Assembly: GCA_017962085.1 (NCBI GenBank)
Contig: JAGCWA010000053.1
Span: 24,914-88,913 of the forward strand
Length of the DNA stretch: 64,000 nucleotides
Source: Paludibacteraceae bacterium
GTDB taxonomy: Bacteria; Bacteroidota; Bacteroidia; Bacteroidales; Paludibacteraceae
Reading direction: 5' to 3'
Under the pieces are notes generated by a model that saw nothing but the letters and a program-made list of their open reading frames with translations, had not been told where the DNA came from and did not search any database. Position 1 is the first letter of the stretch, and every line of letters begins with the position of its first letter. This document shows positions 51,978 through 60,939 of this stretch, piece after piece. The translations under genes were made by a program, and so were the position numbers.

Positions 51978-53075
51978 TTATTTTAAATCATCGACCGAAT
52001 ATCTTTTCAAAAAACCTTTGCTCAGGTGGAAATATACGATGGTATAATCCTTTCCGAGCTTTTCGTCTAAATATTGGATGGCGCTCCGTACGAGCGTAGG
52101 CGTAATCTCTTCAATCTCGATGGTGAATCCTTCGTTGATGTAGAGCCCATTGAGGAAACAATCCTCCAGTGCCTCATACTTGTTCTCGCCAATCTTCTTA
52201 AACCTTATATCACCCAAATCATTGTTCGTCAGACCATTGACCAACTTCACATTCCCCTCGTGATTGGAGACGATGCCCCATGAGTAGATCGGAAGCGCAT
52301 AGTCGAGGGGAAGCGGGTATTTTTTCAGACTCTTGGTATAGCTTTTCAATAGGTCAACGTCCAAAATAGAGTTGGAGTCCGCCCCGTCGTCGACCCCACT
52401 CGTGGCATAACACATGAGGTATCCCTTGTCGACAGGAGGAACCCCCATCGTCTCCCTATCCTTGATCTGATGCAGGCGGATAGTGCTTGAGATTTTCACT
52501 CCCGGCAAATAATTCTTCATGCGGGTAAGGAAGGAGAAATAGTTCTCCTTGGTGGTTTGGGTCCAATCGCAGTCGAATTGAATCTCCCTATAAAAAGGCG
52601 ACTGCGGATCGTCTTCCGGATCGGGCAGTTCGGCACACGGACTCCAACTGTTTTCTTTATCCCCTTCTCTACAATAACAGGGGCCACCCACATGGTAGGA
52701 GATGTCATTAATCAGGGAGGTGATTGATTCGGCCAAATCCTGGATCCTATTCTCTATTGTTCCATCAAAGACTTCATTCGCTATGAATATGACGGGTATG
52801 AAACGCACCGAATCCTGATGCAACGGATTCTGCGTGATCGGTTTTATGAAATTGACAGGGTATACGATGCCTTCTCTCTCCACGACATCGAAATAGTGCA
52901 AATAAACCTTTTCGCACCCGAGTTCCTTCGTGTACGACCGAACTTCCTCATCCACCTGATAGGAGGATTTCCAATGATAAAAATTGATTTTGTGCTGCGG
53001 ATCTCCTTTTTGGCAGGAGAGACAACCCATTAGCACAAAGCCTAAAAGCATTATAGCCGATATATGTCTACACAT
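51978..53075 (-). CDS. Lipoprotein with possible TIM-barrel glycosidase-like fold (pair member 2)
   Basis: 365 residues. Lipoprotein signal with lipobox MGCLSC. The mature part has alternating beta-strand and helix pattern: KINFYHWKSSYQVDEEVRSY, VRFIPVIFIANEVF, EIQFDCDWTQTTKENYFSFLTRMKNYLPG, and LPLDYALPIYSWGIV. The D-x-DWT stretch and the DYALP strand resemble the DUF3142 family, a TIM-barrel group thought to act on carbohydrates; similarity is by eye only. It opens a two-gene unit with the TPR-like protein, which suggests a surface complex. Confidence 0.72.
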   Translation of the reverse strand: MCRHISAIMLLGFVLMGCLSCQKGDPQHKINFYHWKSSYQVDEEVRSYTKELGCEKVYLHYFDVVEREGIVYPVNFIKPITQNPLHQDSVRFIPVIFIANEVFDGTIENRIQDLAESITSLINDISYHVGGPCYCREGDKENSWSPCAELPDPEDDPQSPFYREIQFDCDWTQTTKENYFSFLTRMKNYLPGVKISSTIRLHQIKDRETMGVPPVDKGYLMCYATSGVDDGADSNSILDVDLLKSYTKSLKKYPLPLDYALPIYSWGIVSNHEGNVKLVNGLTNNDLGDIRFKKIGENKYEALEDCFLNGLYINEGFTIEIEEITPTLVRSAIQYLDEKLGKDYTIVYFHLSKGFLKRYSVDDLK

Positions 53076-53126
53076 GTTTTGATGAATTATTTCCTAAAGG
53101 ATATTAAACAAACAAATATACAAAGT

Positions 53127-53222
53127 AAATCGTAAATAGTTAAATAGTAAATGGACAAATAGCTAAATAGAAAATCATAGTAAATGTTTAAATCGTAAAT
53201 TGTAAATAGTTAAATAGTAAAT
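53127..53222. repeat. TAAATAGT microrepeat cluster
   Basis: Irregular repeats of GTAAATAGTTAAATAGTAAATG and relatives, about 95 bases, between the lipoprotein and the 5'-nucleotidase gene. Related TATTTACTATTTAC sequences occur at 30626-30660 and 36447-36480. Confidence 0.75.
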
Positions 53223-53255
53223 GAACAAGCGCTTAAACAAACCCACCAAGCCCTT

Positions 53256-54722
53256 CTACCTGACCAACACGTTGCAACTCTTCGGCTGCCTGATGTGCCG
53301 AACCCGCCTGATGTACCGAACCATCAGCGCATTGCATTTCACGTCAAGGACCTCGCCCTTTTTCTTGTAATTGAACTTCGAGATACTCATCACATAACTG
53401 CTGGTCACCACCTTGTAACTCTTTTTCATGTCGAATTTCTTCCCGTCCATATGTTTCAGGGTGAGGCGCTCGATTTGGGCAGAGTCTTTCGGGTTCACCT
53501 TCGCCTCGTATTTCGCCCCGATCAAGAAAGGGAACTTCGCTTCGTCGGCACGTTGGCAGGCCAAAAGGAGCGCCTTTAGCTCTTCGCCCGTCAGCTCCAG
53601 CAGGATGACGTCGTTGTCGTAAGGGTCAATGCGGAAGACATCCGCCAGATGAATATCGCCCGCAGGCAATTCCGTGATCCTGACATTTCCGTTGTTGATG
53701 ACGGCGACGTCCGCCTGTGTCTCGCCGATCCACGATTGTCCCATCAGGCCTCCCATCGTCTCCTCGTCTTGGATGGAGTCGGCGAGCTGACCAATCACCT
53801 GATTCAGTTCGTCGTTGTCGGAAAAGTACTTCACCAGCGCCTCCGCACTCTTGTCCGAAGGCATCGCCTTGAGGTCCACGAGCTCCGCCCGCTTGCTGAC
53901 GATCGCCTTGCCTTGGGTCTCGATGGTTGTCACGGTGGCATACTTCAGCTTATTCTCCGCCTGCGTGATCAACACTCCGTTCCGGGTTATGCCACCTTCT
54001 ATCTTCGTGTGGGTGTGTCCCCCTACGATGATGTCCGCGAAGTCTGCGTATTCATCCGCCAATTGTTGGTCCACGTCAAGCCCCAAATGCGTGAGCAGGA
54101 TGACGACGTCGCACTCCTTCCGCAGGAAACGGTGGCGCTCGATGGTCTCCCTGATAGGGTGGAACCGTACCCCCTCCACATTCTTGGGATGCGTGTCGGG
54201 TATTCCGCTCCCGTTGAGCTGCAACAAACCCAGTACGCCTACCCGCATACCATTGGCCATCGTGAATATCTTATACCCCTGCAACCGTCCTTTCAGGCTG
54301 TCGGGGAGCTCCACGTTCGCGGCGAGGTACGGAAAGTGCGAATAGTCAATCATTCTAGCTAATCCATCAATCTTCGCATCGAAATCATGGTTGCCGACAG
54401 CGGATGCGTCGAAGCCTGCATAGTTCATCAGCTCCGTCATGGGCAGGGAAGAGACGGGGTATTGGTCGTTGAACGGATTACCCGTGCGGTTATCCCCCGC
54501 GGAGAGCACCAGCACATTCGGGCAACTATTCTTCAGACTATCCACCAAGTGTTTCAGTTTAGGCAATCTATCGAACGTGGCGTGCATGTCGTTGACGGAA
54601 ACGAGAAGGATTTTCCCCTCGTTCGGACCAGCCACTAACGGGAGGGTTAGCAGGAGGGCCAACAAGGCGACGACAGGCTTACGAAGAAGGCCTAAGAAGT
54701 ATTTGCTTGTGTAGTGATTCAT
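53256..54722 (-). CDS. 5'-nucleotidase / UshA-like metallophosphoesterase
   Basis: 488 residues. Signal sequence and a membrane-proximal helix (LLRKPVVALLALLLTLPLVAG). N-terminal metallophosphatase: VNDMHATFDRL, SAGDNRTGN, GNHDFDAK, ILLTHLGLD, GGHTHTKI: all metal-binding Asp, His and Asn positions present. C-terminal 5'-nucleotidase domain: VINNGNVR...GDIHLADVFRIDPYDND and the aromatic base-stacking strand region. The tail (MVRYIRRVRHIRQPKSCNVLVR) is basic. Role: periplasmic nucleotide breakdown. Its 5' neighbour is alaS. Confidence 0.9.
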   Translation of the reverse strand: MNHYTSKYFLGLLRKPVVALLALLLTLPLVAGPNEGKILLVSVNDMHATFDRLPKLKHLVDSLKNSCPNVLVLSAGDNRTGNPFNDQYPVSSLPMTELMNYAGFDASAVGNHDFDAKIDGLARMIDYSHFPYLAANVELPDSLKGRLQGYKIFTMANGMRVGVLGLLQLNGSGIPDTHPKNVEGVRFHPIRETIERHRFLRKECDVVILLTHLGLDVDQQLADEYADFADIIVGGHTHTKIEGGITRNGVLITQAENKLKYATVTTIETQGKAIVSKRAELVDLKAMPSDKSAEALVKYFSDNDELNQVIGQLADSIQDEETMGGLMGQSWIGETQADVAVINNGNVRITELPAGDIHLADVFRIDPYDNDVILLELTGEELKALLLACQRADEAKFPFLIGAKYEAKVNPKDSAQIERLTLKHMDGKKFDMKKSYKVVTSSYVMSISKFNYKKKGEVLDVKCNALMVRYIRRVRHIRQPKSCNVLVR

Positions 54723-54749
54723 GGGCGGATAGTTTTATTTGAACCCTTA

Positions 54750-54790
54750 AAAGCAATAATGGAGGAACAGGAAAACCTGCCCTCCATTAC
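54750..54790 (-). terminator. Terminator of alaS
   Basis: Minus strand: TAATGGAGG pairs with CCTCCATTA around a 14-base loop (with internal CAGG/CCTG pair), followed by T-rich sequence. Confidence 0.7.
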
Positions 54791-54814
54791 GCTTCATTTC
54801 ATGTATTCAGGTTA

Positions 54815-57427
54815 TTAGATTTTGCTTCTCAGAATATCAAGGGCACGCTCCAATCCCTCGGCGTCCTTACCACCCGCTTGCGCGAAGAATGGCTGGCCAC
54901 CGCCACCGCCTTTGATCTCCTTCGCAGCCTCACGAACCAACTGCGTCGCGTTCATGCCAGTGGCCACGAGGTCGTCGGACAATGCCAGGGTGATGGCAGG
55001 TTTGTCCCCCTTCTTGGTGGCACCGATGAATACGAGTGAGGAGGTCACCACGTTACGGATTTGGAAGGCAACTGATTTCACCAAGTCAGCCTCGAACTCA
55101 CCCTTGAGGACAATCAGCTTCAGGCCATTGCGCTCCTCGGCGCTCTGGATCAGCTTGTCACGGAGGATGATCACCTTTTCTTGGATGAATTGCTCCACCT
55201 GCTTCTTCATGGCCGTGTTCTCCTCCAAAGACTTCTTGATGGAAGCCACAAGGTTAGGTGCGTTGTTGAAGAGGGCCTTCAGATCACGGAGCATATCCTG
55301 CTGCATGTTCATGAACTCCTCCGCCTTAGCGCCCGAAACGGCCTCGATACGACGGACACCCGCCGATACGGAAGCCTCGGAGAGGATGCGGATGAAACCG
55401 ATCTCGCCGGTCGCCTTCACGTGCGTACCACCACAAAGTTCCAGGGAAGGACCATATTGGATGACACGTACCGTGTCGCCGTATTTCTCACCGAAGAGCG
55501 CCATGGCGCCCATGTTGCGCGCATCCTCGATCGGCACGTCGCGGTGCTCCTCCAATTGGATGTTCTGGCGCACCATAGCGTTAGCGATCTGCTCCGCCTT
55601 GCGCAACTCCTCGTCCGTCACCTTCTGGAAGTGGGAGAAGTCGAAACGCAGGGCGTCCGGTGCGACGTAGGAACCCTTCTGCTCCACGTGCGTACCGAGC
55701 ACTTGACGCAAAGCGTAGTCGAGCAAGTGGGTCGCCGTGTGGTTGCAAGCGATTTGCTGGCGACGCTCCACGTTCACCTCCGCCACGAACGAAGCGCTCG
55801 GGTTGGCAGGCAATTTCTTGGCGATATGCACGCTGAGGTTATTCTCCTTCTTCGTGTCGATGATCTCGATGGTCTCTTCGTCAGACTTCAGCAGACCCGT
55901 GTCACCGACCTGTCCACCCATCTCTGCGTAGAAAGGAGTCCTGTTCAGCACGATTTGATAATATTCAGTATTCTTCTGTTTAATCTTTCTGTAGCGGAGG
56001 ATCTCCACGTCGCAAGAGAGCAGGTCATAGCCGACGAACTCGCATTCGCCCTCTTTCAGCTGCACCCAGTCGCCCGTCTCCACAGCCGCCGCGTTGCGCG
56101 CGCGTTCCTTCTGCTTCTGCATCTCCTGGTTGAACTCAGGCTCGTTGACCGTCATGCCATTCTCGCGGAGGATCAGCTCCGTCAAGTCCAATGGGAAACC
56201 GAAGGTGTCGTAGAGGGTGAAACCATCCTTGCCGGAGATTTCGCTCTTGCCAGCCGCCTTCGTGTCCGCCATCACCTTATCCAGCAAGCGGATACCCGTC
56301 TCCAGGGTACGGAGGAAAGACTCCTCCTCCTCTTTGATCACCTTCTCGACGAGCGATTGTTGAGCGATCAGTTCAGGGTAAGCGTCGCCCATCGTATCGA
56401 TGAGGGCAGGAAGCAACTTATACAAGAAAGCCGAACGTTGTCCGAGGAAAGTGTAGCCGTAGCGTACGGCACGTCTCAAGATTCTACGGATCACGTAGCC
56501 CGCCTTTGCGTTAGAAGGCAATTGACCGTCAGTGATGGAGAAGGAGATCGTACGGATATGGTCCGCGATCACACGCATGGCGATGTCCGTCTCACGTTTC
56601 TTTCCATACTCACAGCCGCAGATGTTACCGATCGCCTTGAGGATCGGTTGGAAGACATCCGTGTCGTAGTTAGACTTCTTGCCCTGCAAAGCCATGCAGA
56701 GACGTTCGAAGCCCATACCCGTGTCCACATGCTTGGCAGGGAGCGGCTCCAGCGAGCCATCCGCCTTACGGTTGAACTGCATGAAGACATTGTTCCAGAT
56801 CTCGATGACCTGTGGGTTGTCTTTGTTGACCAGCTCGACGCCAGGCACTTTCGCGCGCTCCGCGTCGTCACGCAGGTCGATATGTATTTCGGAGCAAGGA
56901 CCGCACGGACCCGTGTCGCCCATCTCCCAGAAGTTATCATGTTTGTTACCGTTGATGATACGGTCTTTCGGCAAGAACTGCGCCCAGATCTCAGCGGCCT
57001 CATCGTCCCTTTCGAGGTTATCCTCCTTGCTACCCTCGAAGACCGTCGCGTAGAGGCGGTTCGGGTCGATCTTCAGCACATCCACGAGGTATTCCCATGC
57101 CCAGGTGATCGCCTCCTTCTTGAAGTAATCACCGAAGGACCAGTTGCCCAACATCTCGAACATGGTGTGGTGGTAGGTATCAAGGCCCACCTCCTCCAAA
57201 TCGTTGTGCTTTCCGCTCACACGGAGGCATTTCTGCGAATCCGCGACGCGCGGGTATTTACGGGGCGCATTGCCCAAAAATATATCTTTGAACTGATTCA
57301 TACCCGCATTGGTGAACATCAATGTGGGGTCGTTTTTCACCACCATAGGAGCGGAAGGGACGATGGTATGGCCCTTCGACGCGAAGAAGTCGGTGAACGA
57401 TTTGCGGATTTCTTTTGCTGTTAACAT
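54815..57427 (-). CDS. alaS: Alanine-tRNA ligase
   Basis: 870 residues, normal. N-terminal catalytic motifs: [68 protein letters not shown]. Editing domain zinc motifs: [13 protein letters not shown] near 560-572 and [10 protein letters not shown] near 667. C-terminal DHHA1 domain: AFQIRNVV...[24 protein letters not shown]. Charges alanine onto its tRNA. It diverges from the M23 peptidase gene with 90 bases between; a TACTTTCG element (57452-57459, minus) may start it. Confidence 0.97.
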   Translation of the reverse strand: MLTAKEIRKSFTDFFASKGHTIVPSAPMVVKNDPTLMFTNAGMNQFKDIFLGNAPRKYPRVADSQKCLRVSGKHNDLEEVGLDTYHHTMFEMLGNWSFGDYFKKEAITWAWEYLVDVLKIDPNRLYATVFEGSKEDNLERDDEAAEIWAQFLPKDRIINGNKHDNFWEMGDTGPCGPCSEIHIDLRDDAERAKVPGVELVNKDNPQVIEIWNNVFMQFNRKADGSLEPLPAKHVDTGMGFERLCMALQGKKSNYDTDVFQPILKAIGNICGCEYGKKRETDIAMRVIADHIRTISFSITDGQLPSNAKAGYVIRRILRRAVRYGYTFLGQRSAFLYKLLPALIDTMGDAYPELIAQQSLVEKVIKEEEESFLRTLETGIRLLDKVMADTKAAGKSEISGKDGFTLYDTFGFPLDLTELILRENGMTVNEPEFNQEMQKQKERARNAAAVETGDWVQLKEGECEFVGYDLLSCDVEILRYRKIKQKNTEYYQIVLNRTPFYAEMGGQVGDTGLLKSDEETIEIIDTKKENNLSVHIAKKLPANPSASFVAEVNVERRQQIACNHTATHLLDYALRQVLGTHVEQKGSYVAPDALRFDFSHFQKVTDEELRKAEQIANAMVRQNIQLEEHRDVPIEDARNMGAMALFGEKYGDTVRVIQYGPSLELCGGTHVKATGEIGFIRILSEASVSAGVRRIEAVSGAKAEEFMNMQQDMLRDLKALFNNAPNLVASIKKSLEENTAMKKQVEQFIQEKVIILRDKLIQSAEERNGLKLIVLKGEFEADLVKSVAFQIRNVVTSSLVFIGATKKGDKPAITLALSDDLVATGMNATQLVREAAKEIKGGGGGQPFFAQAGGKDAEGLERALDILRSKI

Positions 57428-57451
57428 CTTATATTTTATTATTCAGTGTCG

Positions 57452-57488
57452 CGAAAGTAGCACATTTCCGACAAAAAAACTATCTTTG
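57452..57488. promoter_or_regulatory. Divergent promoter region alaS / M23 peptidase
   Basis: Minus: TACTTTCG (57452-57459) toward alaS. Plus: TATCTTTG (57481-57488) toward the M23 gene, 30 bases before its ATG. -33 boxes are poor for both. Confidence 0.45.
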
Positions 57489-57517
57489 CCATCGCATTTT
57501 ATTTAGGAAACTATAAC

Positions 57518-58489
57518 ATGGCAAAGGCAAAATACCAGTTCAACCCCAAAACGTTATCGTTCGAGCGGGTTGACAACACTATACGACATTGGGCGAATTG
57601 GTTCTTGTCCCACTTGCTCACAGGTGTCTTGACGGGCTTGGCCTGCTTCCTCATATTCGCCCTTTTCATCGAGTCTCCGAGAGAGAAGAAACTGCGCAGC
57701 GAAAGGGAGCAGTTGGAGGCTCAATATGAATTGTTGAACGCCCAGTTGGACGAGGTGCAGAGCGTCCTGACGGATATCCAGCAGAGGGACGACAACCTCT
57801 ACCGGCTCATCGTGCAGGCGGACCCTGTCAGCAAGGGCATCCGCATGGGGTCCGACTACCAAAGCAAATACAAGGACCTGCGTTCCCGCACCAATTCGGA
57901 GATCGCGGCGAACACTTCCGCCACGATGGAACGCATCCGCAGGCAACTCTTCGTGCAGTCCACCTCCTTCGACGAGGTGGTGAACCTCGCCCGCAATAAG
58001 GAGGATATGTTGCTCTGCATCCCGGCCATCCAGCCAGTCATGAACAAAAACCTGAAACGTATGGCCTCCGGTTACGGCTACCGCATCGACCCTATCTATA
58101 AGACCCCTAAGTTCCACGCCGGCATGGACTTCTCCGGCGAGATCGGCACCAACATCTTCGCCACGGGCAAGGGTGTCATCGACTTCCGCGGTTGGATGCA
58201 GGGCTACGGTAACGTGGTGATCGTGGACCACGGCTACGGTTACAAAACGCTTTACGGGCACTTGAACAGCTTCGTGAGCAACCTGAGGGTGGGCTCGCCT
58301 GTCGTCCGAGGACAAGTCATCGCCTACATGGGTAACACGGGTAAGTCCACGGGTCCGCACGTGCACTATGAGGTGCGCTACAAGGGCAAGGTGGTGGATC
58401 CTCGCAACTATTACTACATGGACCTCTCGCCTAAGCAATACGACGAGATGATCCAGATCGTCTCCAACAACGGAAACATTTTCGACTGA
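57518..58489 (+). CDS. M23 family peptidoglycan endopeptidase
   Basis: 323 residues. One N-terminal membrane helix (SHLLTGVLTGLACFLIFALF, about 28-47), a coiled coil (about 55-100), then an intact LytM domain: KFHAGMDFSGEIG (H-x3-D zinc site), YGNVVIVDHGYGYKTLYGHL and the catalytic GPHVHYEVR. It should cut peptide crosslinks. The gene order alaS-M23-MerR is a known Bacteroidales arrangement. Start ATG at 57518 lies right after a TATCTTTG element; the MerR gene begins four bases after its stop. Confidence 0.92.
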   Translation: MAKAKYQFNPKTLSFERVDNTIRHWANWFLSHLLTGVLTGLACFLIFALFIESPREKKLRSEREQLEAQYELLNAQLDEVQSVLTDIQQRDDNLYRLIVQADPVSKGIRMGSDYQSKYKDLRSRTNSEIAANTSATMERIRRQLFVQSTSFDEVVNLARNKEDMLLCIPAIQPVMNKNLKRMASGYGYRIDPIYKTPKFHAGMDFSGEIGTNIFATGKGVIDFRGWMQGYGNVVIVDHGYGYKTLYGHLNSFVSNLRVGSPVVRGQVIAYMGNTGKSTGPHVHYEVRYKGKVVDPRNYYYMDLSPKQYDEMIQIVSNNGNIFD

Positions 58490-58492
58490 TCC

Positions 58493-58858
58493 ATGGGGAG
58501 CAACGAAGAGAAAAGATATTACAAAATCAGCGAAGTGGCGGAAATGCTTGGACTTGAGACGTCCACCCTCCGTTACTGGGAAAGCGAATTCCCCAACCTC
58601 TCCCCCCGCAGAAGCAGCAAAGGGAAACGCCTGTACACGGACGAGGACATCGAGGAGGTGCGCACGGTGCAATACCTGCTGAAGCAACGCAACCTCACCA
58701 TCAAGGGCGCGCAGAAAATCTTGGAGCAGGATAAAGACCATGTGAAGAGAGTCTTCGAGACGGTGAAACGGCTGGAAAGCATACGGGAAGAGGTGAGGAA
58801 CCTGAAGTGCGAATTCGGCACCGTCCTGAAGAAAACCATTACGATAGAGGAACTATGA
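58493..58858 (+). CDS. MerR family transcriptional regulator
   Basis: 121 residues. N-terminal winged helix-turn-helix: YYKISEVAEMLGLETSTLRYWESEFPNLSPRRSSKGKRLYTDEDIEEV, followed by a long dimerisation helix (QYLLKQRNLTIKGAQKILEQDKDHVK). No ligand-binding cysteines. Target unknown; location suggests it could control the surrounding envelope genes. The next gene starts at its stop codon (ATGA). Confidence 0.93.
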   Translation: MGSNEEKRYYKISEVAEMLGLETSTLRYWESEFPNLSPRRSSKGKRLYTDEDIEEVRTVQYLLKQRNLTIKGAQKILEQDKDHVKRVFETVKRLESIREEVRNLKCEFGTVLKKTITIEEL

Positions 58859-59469
58859 TTGGATTGACCGAAATACTGGAAAACATCGGAACGTTCGCCT
58901 TTGCCATCAGTGGTATCCGCCTCGCCGCGAAGAAGGATTTCGACCTCTTCGGGGCCTACGTGGTGGGACTGGTGACCGCCATTGGGGGAGGTACCATCCG
59001 CGACCTCTGCATCGGGGAGACCCCCTTCTGGATGCTGAACGCCAACTACCTGATATGGTCCGGCGTGGCGCTCCTTTTCGTCATCCTCTTCCGGAAATAT
59101 CTTATCCATCTGAATATCACCTTCTTCATATTCGATACTATCGGACTGGCGCTCTTCACGGTGGTGGGCATAGAGAAGACATTGGGCGCGGGATATGACT
59201 TTTGGGTGGCAATCGTGATGGGTTGCATCACCGGTGCGGCGGGAGGAGTCTTCCGGGACATCTTCATCAACGAGATCCCGCTGATATTCAGGAAAGAGAT
59301 CTATGCGATCGCCTGTATCATAGGCGGTTTTGTCTATTATGTTTGTCATCTGACAGGTGTGGACAATTCATGGTCGCAGATCCTCTGCGCCTTCAGCGTC
59401 GCCGCCACCAGGATCATCGCCGTGCGTTTCCGCATCGGTCTGCCTCATATCAAGGGTGAGCAGGAATAA
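58855..59469 (+). CDS. TRIC-type (YadS/UPF0126) trimeric cation channel
   Basis: 204 residues from the ATG at 58855, which overlaps the MerR stop codon. Seven membrane helices in two repeats, each with the family signature: GTFAFAISGIRLAAKKDFDLFGAYVVGLVTAIGGGTIRDL and VVGIEKTLGAGYDFWVAIVMGCITGAAGGVFRDIF. TRIC-like proteins conduct K+ and perhaps other cations; some bacterial members act on glycine. Coupled to the MerR gene by the four-base overlap. Confidence 0.92.
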   Translation: MIGLTEILENIGTFAFAISGIRLAAKKDFDLFGAYVVGLVTAIGGGTIRDLCIGETPFWMLNANYLIWSGVALLFVILFRKYLIHLNITFFIFDTIGLALFTVVGIEKTLGAGYDFWVAIVMGCITGAAGGVFRDIFINEIPLIFRKEIYAIACIIGGFVYYVCHLTGVDNSWSQILCAFSVAATRIIAVRFRIGLPHIKGEQE

Positions 59470-59561
59470 TAATATCCCCGCACAATCATACGCCACCAGC
59501 TACAACCTGCCATGTTTCTCAACTCTTACTTTTTAATTCTTAATTTTTAACTATTATATGG

Positions 59562-59591
59562 TTTGATTCTCGAAAATTATTGCTAAATTTA
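59562..59591 (+). promoter_or_regulatory. Possible promoter of the T9SS cargo gene
   Basis: TTTG at 59562-59565, 18-base spacer, TAAATTTA at 59584-59591 (last base differs from TAnnTTTG). Confidence 0.4.
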
Positions 59592-59624
59592 CCACGTTTT
59601 TTAACGCTTAAAAAATTTACGGAA

Positions 59625-60671
59625 ATGAGAAAACTATTTACATTATCAGCGGCTATGCTTTTCGCGACTGGTTGTTTTGCACAATACAGTTTGTCATATA
59701 AAGCTAATCAGCTTCGTATTGGCGACTATCGAAATATGAAGCAAATCGAGTACAAGGAGCAGGGAGAGGCCGGTGCTAACCAATACTGGGACTTCTCAAA
59801 GGCCAAGATACTCAAGGATATGTACATCGATCAACAGGAAGACCTCAACGCTGTGGCAGAGCAAGGCTACAGACTCAGCTGCGACGAGGGTGGAACAAAG
59901 CATACTTTGTTCGAGATCACCAAGTCGGAGAAGAGGTACTACGGTATGATCACTCCAGGCGCTAAAATCGACTTCAAGGAGCCTATCGTAGACTTGATGT
60001 TCCCACTTTCTTACCAAGATTCGAAGGCGGGCATTATGGATGGTGTCTACACGCCAAACAACGGAGATCCTTCCTTCATCGAGGGTAACTACATCACCAA
60101 AGCTGACGCGTGGGGTACGCTCGTGTTGCCTGACGGAAACACTTACCGCAACGTATTGCGTGTGAAGGTGACGAAGACCTACAAGCAGACATTCGGCAAG
60201 ACCACTTACAACATCCGTTCGGTTCGTTACCAATATTTCGCGGAGGGCGCACGTTATCCGGTGCTCATCGTAGTGGAGAGCGAAAGCTCAACCGATACGG
60301 GCTGCAAGTGTGGCGGCAAATATGCCGAGATGTTCATGGAGACTCCTGCCGTCTATGAGAACGACGCTGTGAAGTCCGCCGCTCCTGGCCGTGATGATTT
60401 CGAATACACAGCAGACTTCAACTACTTGGCTTCTCCAAACCCATTCGTCGAGAGCATCAACTTGGCTTTCACCATGGGCGCAGACGCCAAAGTGACGGTT
60501 GACATCTTAGACATGAACGGTCGTCAATTGTCCACTTTCATGAGCGAGCAATTGACCGCTGGACAATACAGCTACACATTCAACGCTTCCTTCTTGACTC
60601 CTGGTCAATACGCTTTGCGTATCCAAGTGGGCGACAAGACATACACCAACGTGATGTTGAAGGGTGAATAA
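59625..60671 (+). CDS. Secreted T9SS type A cargo protein
   Basis: 348 residues from the ATG at 59625 (MRKLFTLSAAMLFATGCFAQ, signal peptide, ends FAQ); the longer frame start is upstream of the RBS region. The middle is a beta-rich unknown domain (QLRIGDYRNMKQIEY...). The C-terminal ~80 residues (LASPNPFVESINLAFTMGADAKVTVDILDMNGRQLSTF...GQYSYTFNASFLTPGQYALRIQVGDKTYTNVML) are a clear type A sorting domain (PNPF start, DMNG, LTPGQYALRI). Codon use is unusually high in AA-ending codons early on and even later. No catalytic motif seen. Confidence 0.88.
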   Translation: MRKLFTLSAAMLFATGCFAQYSLSYKANQLRIGDYRNMKQIEYKEQGEAGANQYWDFSKAKILKDMYIDQQEDLNAVAEQGYRLSCDEGGTKHTLFEITKSEKRYYGMITPGAKIDFKEPIVDLMFPLSYQDSKAGIMDGVYTPNNGDPSFIEGNYITKADAWGTLVLPDGNTYRNVLRVKVTKTYKQTFGKTTYNIRSVRYQYFAEGARYPVLIVVESESSTDTGCKCGGKYAEMFMETPAVYENDAVKSAAPGRDDFEYTADFNYLASPNPFVESINLAFTMGADAKVTVDILDMNGRQLSTFMSEQLTAGQYSYTFNASFLTPGQYALRIQVGDKTYTNVMLKGE

Positions 60672-60715
60672 TAAACATTAAGGTGTCTCCTCGGATTCAC
60701 CTTGAGATAAGAATT

Positions 60716-60751
60716 GATTCCCGCTCTGCACTCAGGGCGGGAATCTTTTTT
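60716..60751 (+). terminator. Terminator of the T9SS cargo gene
   Basis: GATTCCCGC pairs with GCGGGAATC around TCTGCACTCAGG, then six T. A smaller hairpin (AAGGTG/CACCTT) precedes it. Confidence 0.9.
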
Positions 60752-60907
60752 ATGGCCAACCGTGTTTCCTTAGGAATCATAAAAGCGGAGCCATATTCCT
60801 TGACTGGCCACAGGGGACAATCGTCCTTAATTGTTAATTCTCAGTCATTCCCACATATTTTTATATGCGTTTTTTCTGTGCGTTACCATTATATGTGAAA
60901 AAATGTT

Positions 60908-60915
60908 TATATTTG
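60908..60915 (+). promoter_or_regulatory. -7 element of the SPT-like gene
   Basis: TATATTTG, full -7 match, 24 bases before the ATG at 60940. No clear TTTG at -33. Confidence 0.55.
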
Positions 60916-60939
60916 CCCCGTAATTGTTAGAATACTAAA

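Noticed and set aside
55181-57424. 747-codon plus-strand frame opposite alaS
   Set aside because: Antisense to alaS; composition (Arg, Leu, Val, His rich) is that of a mirror frame.
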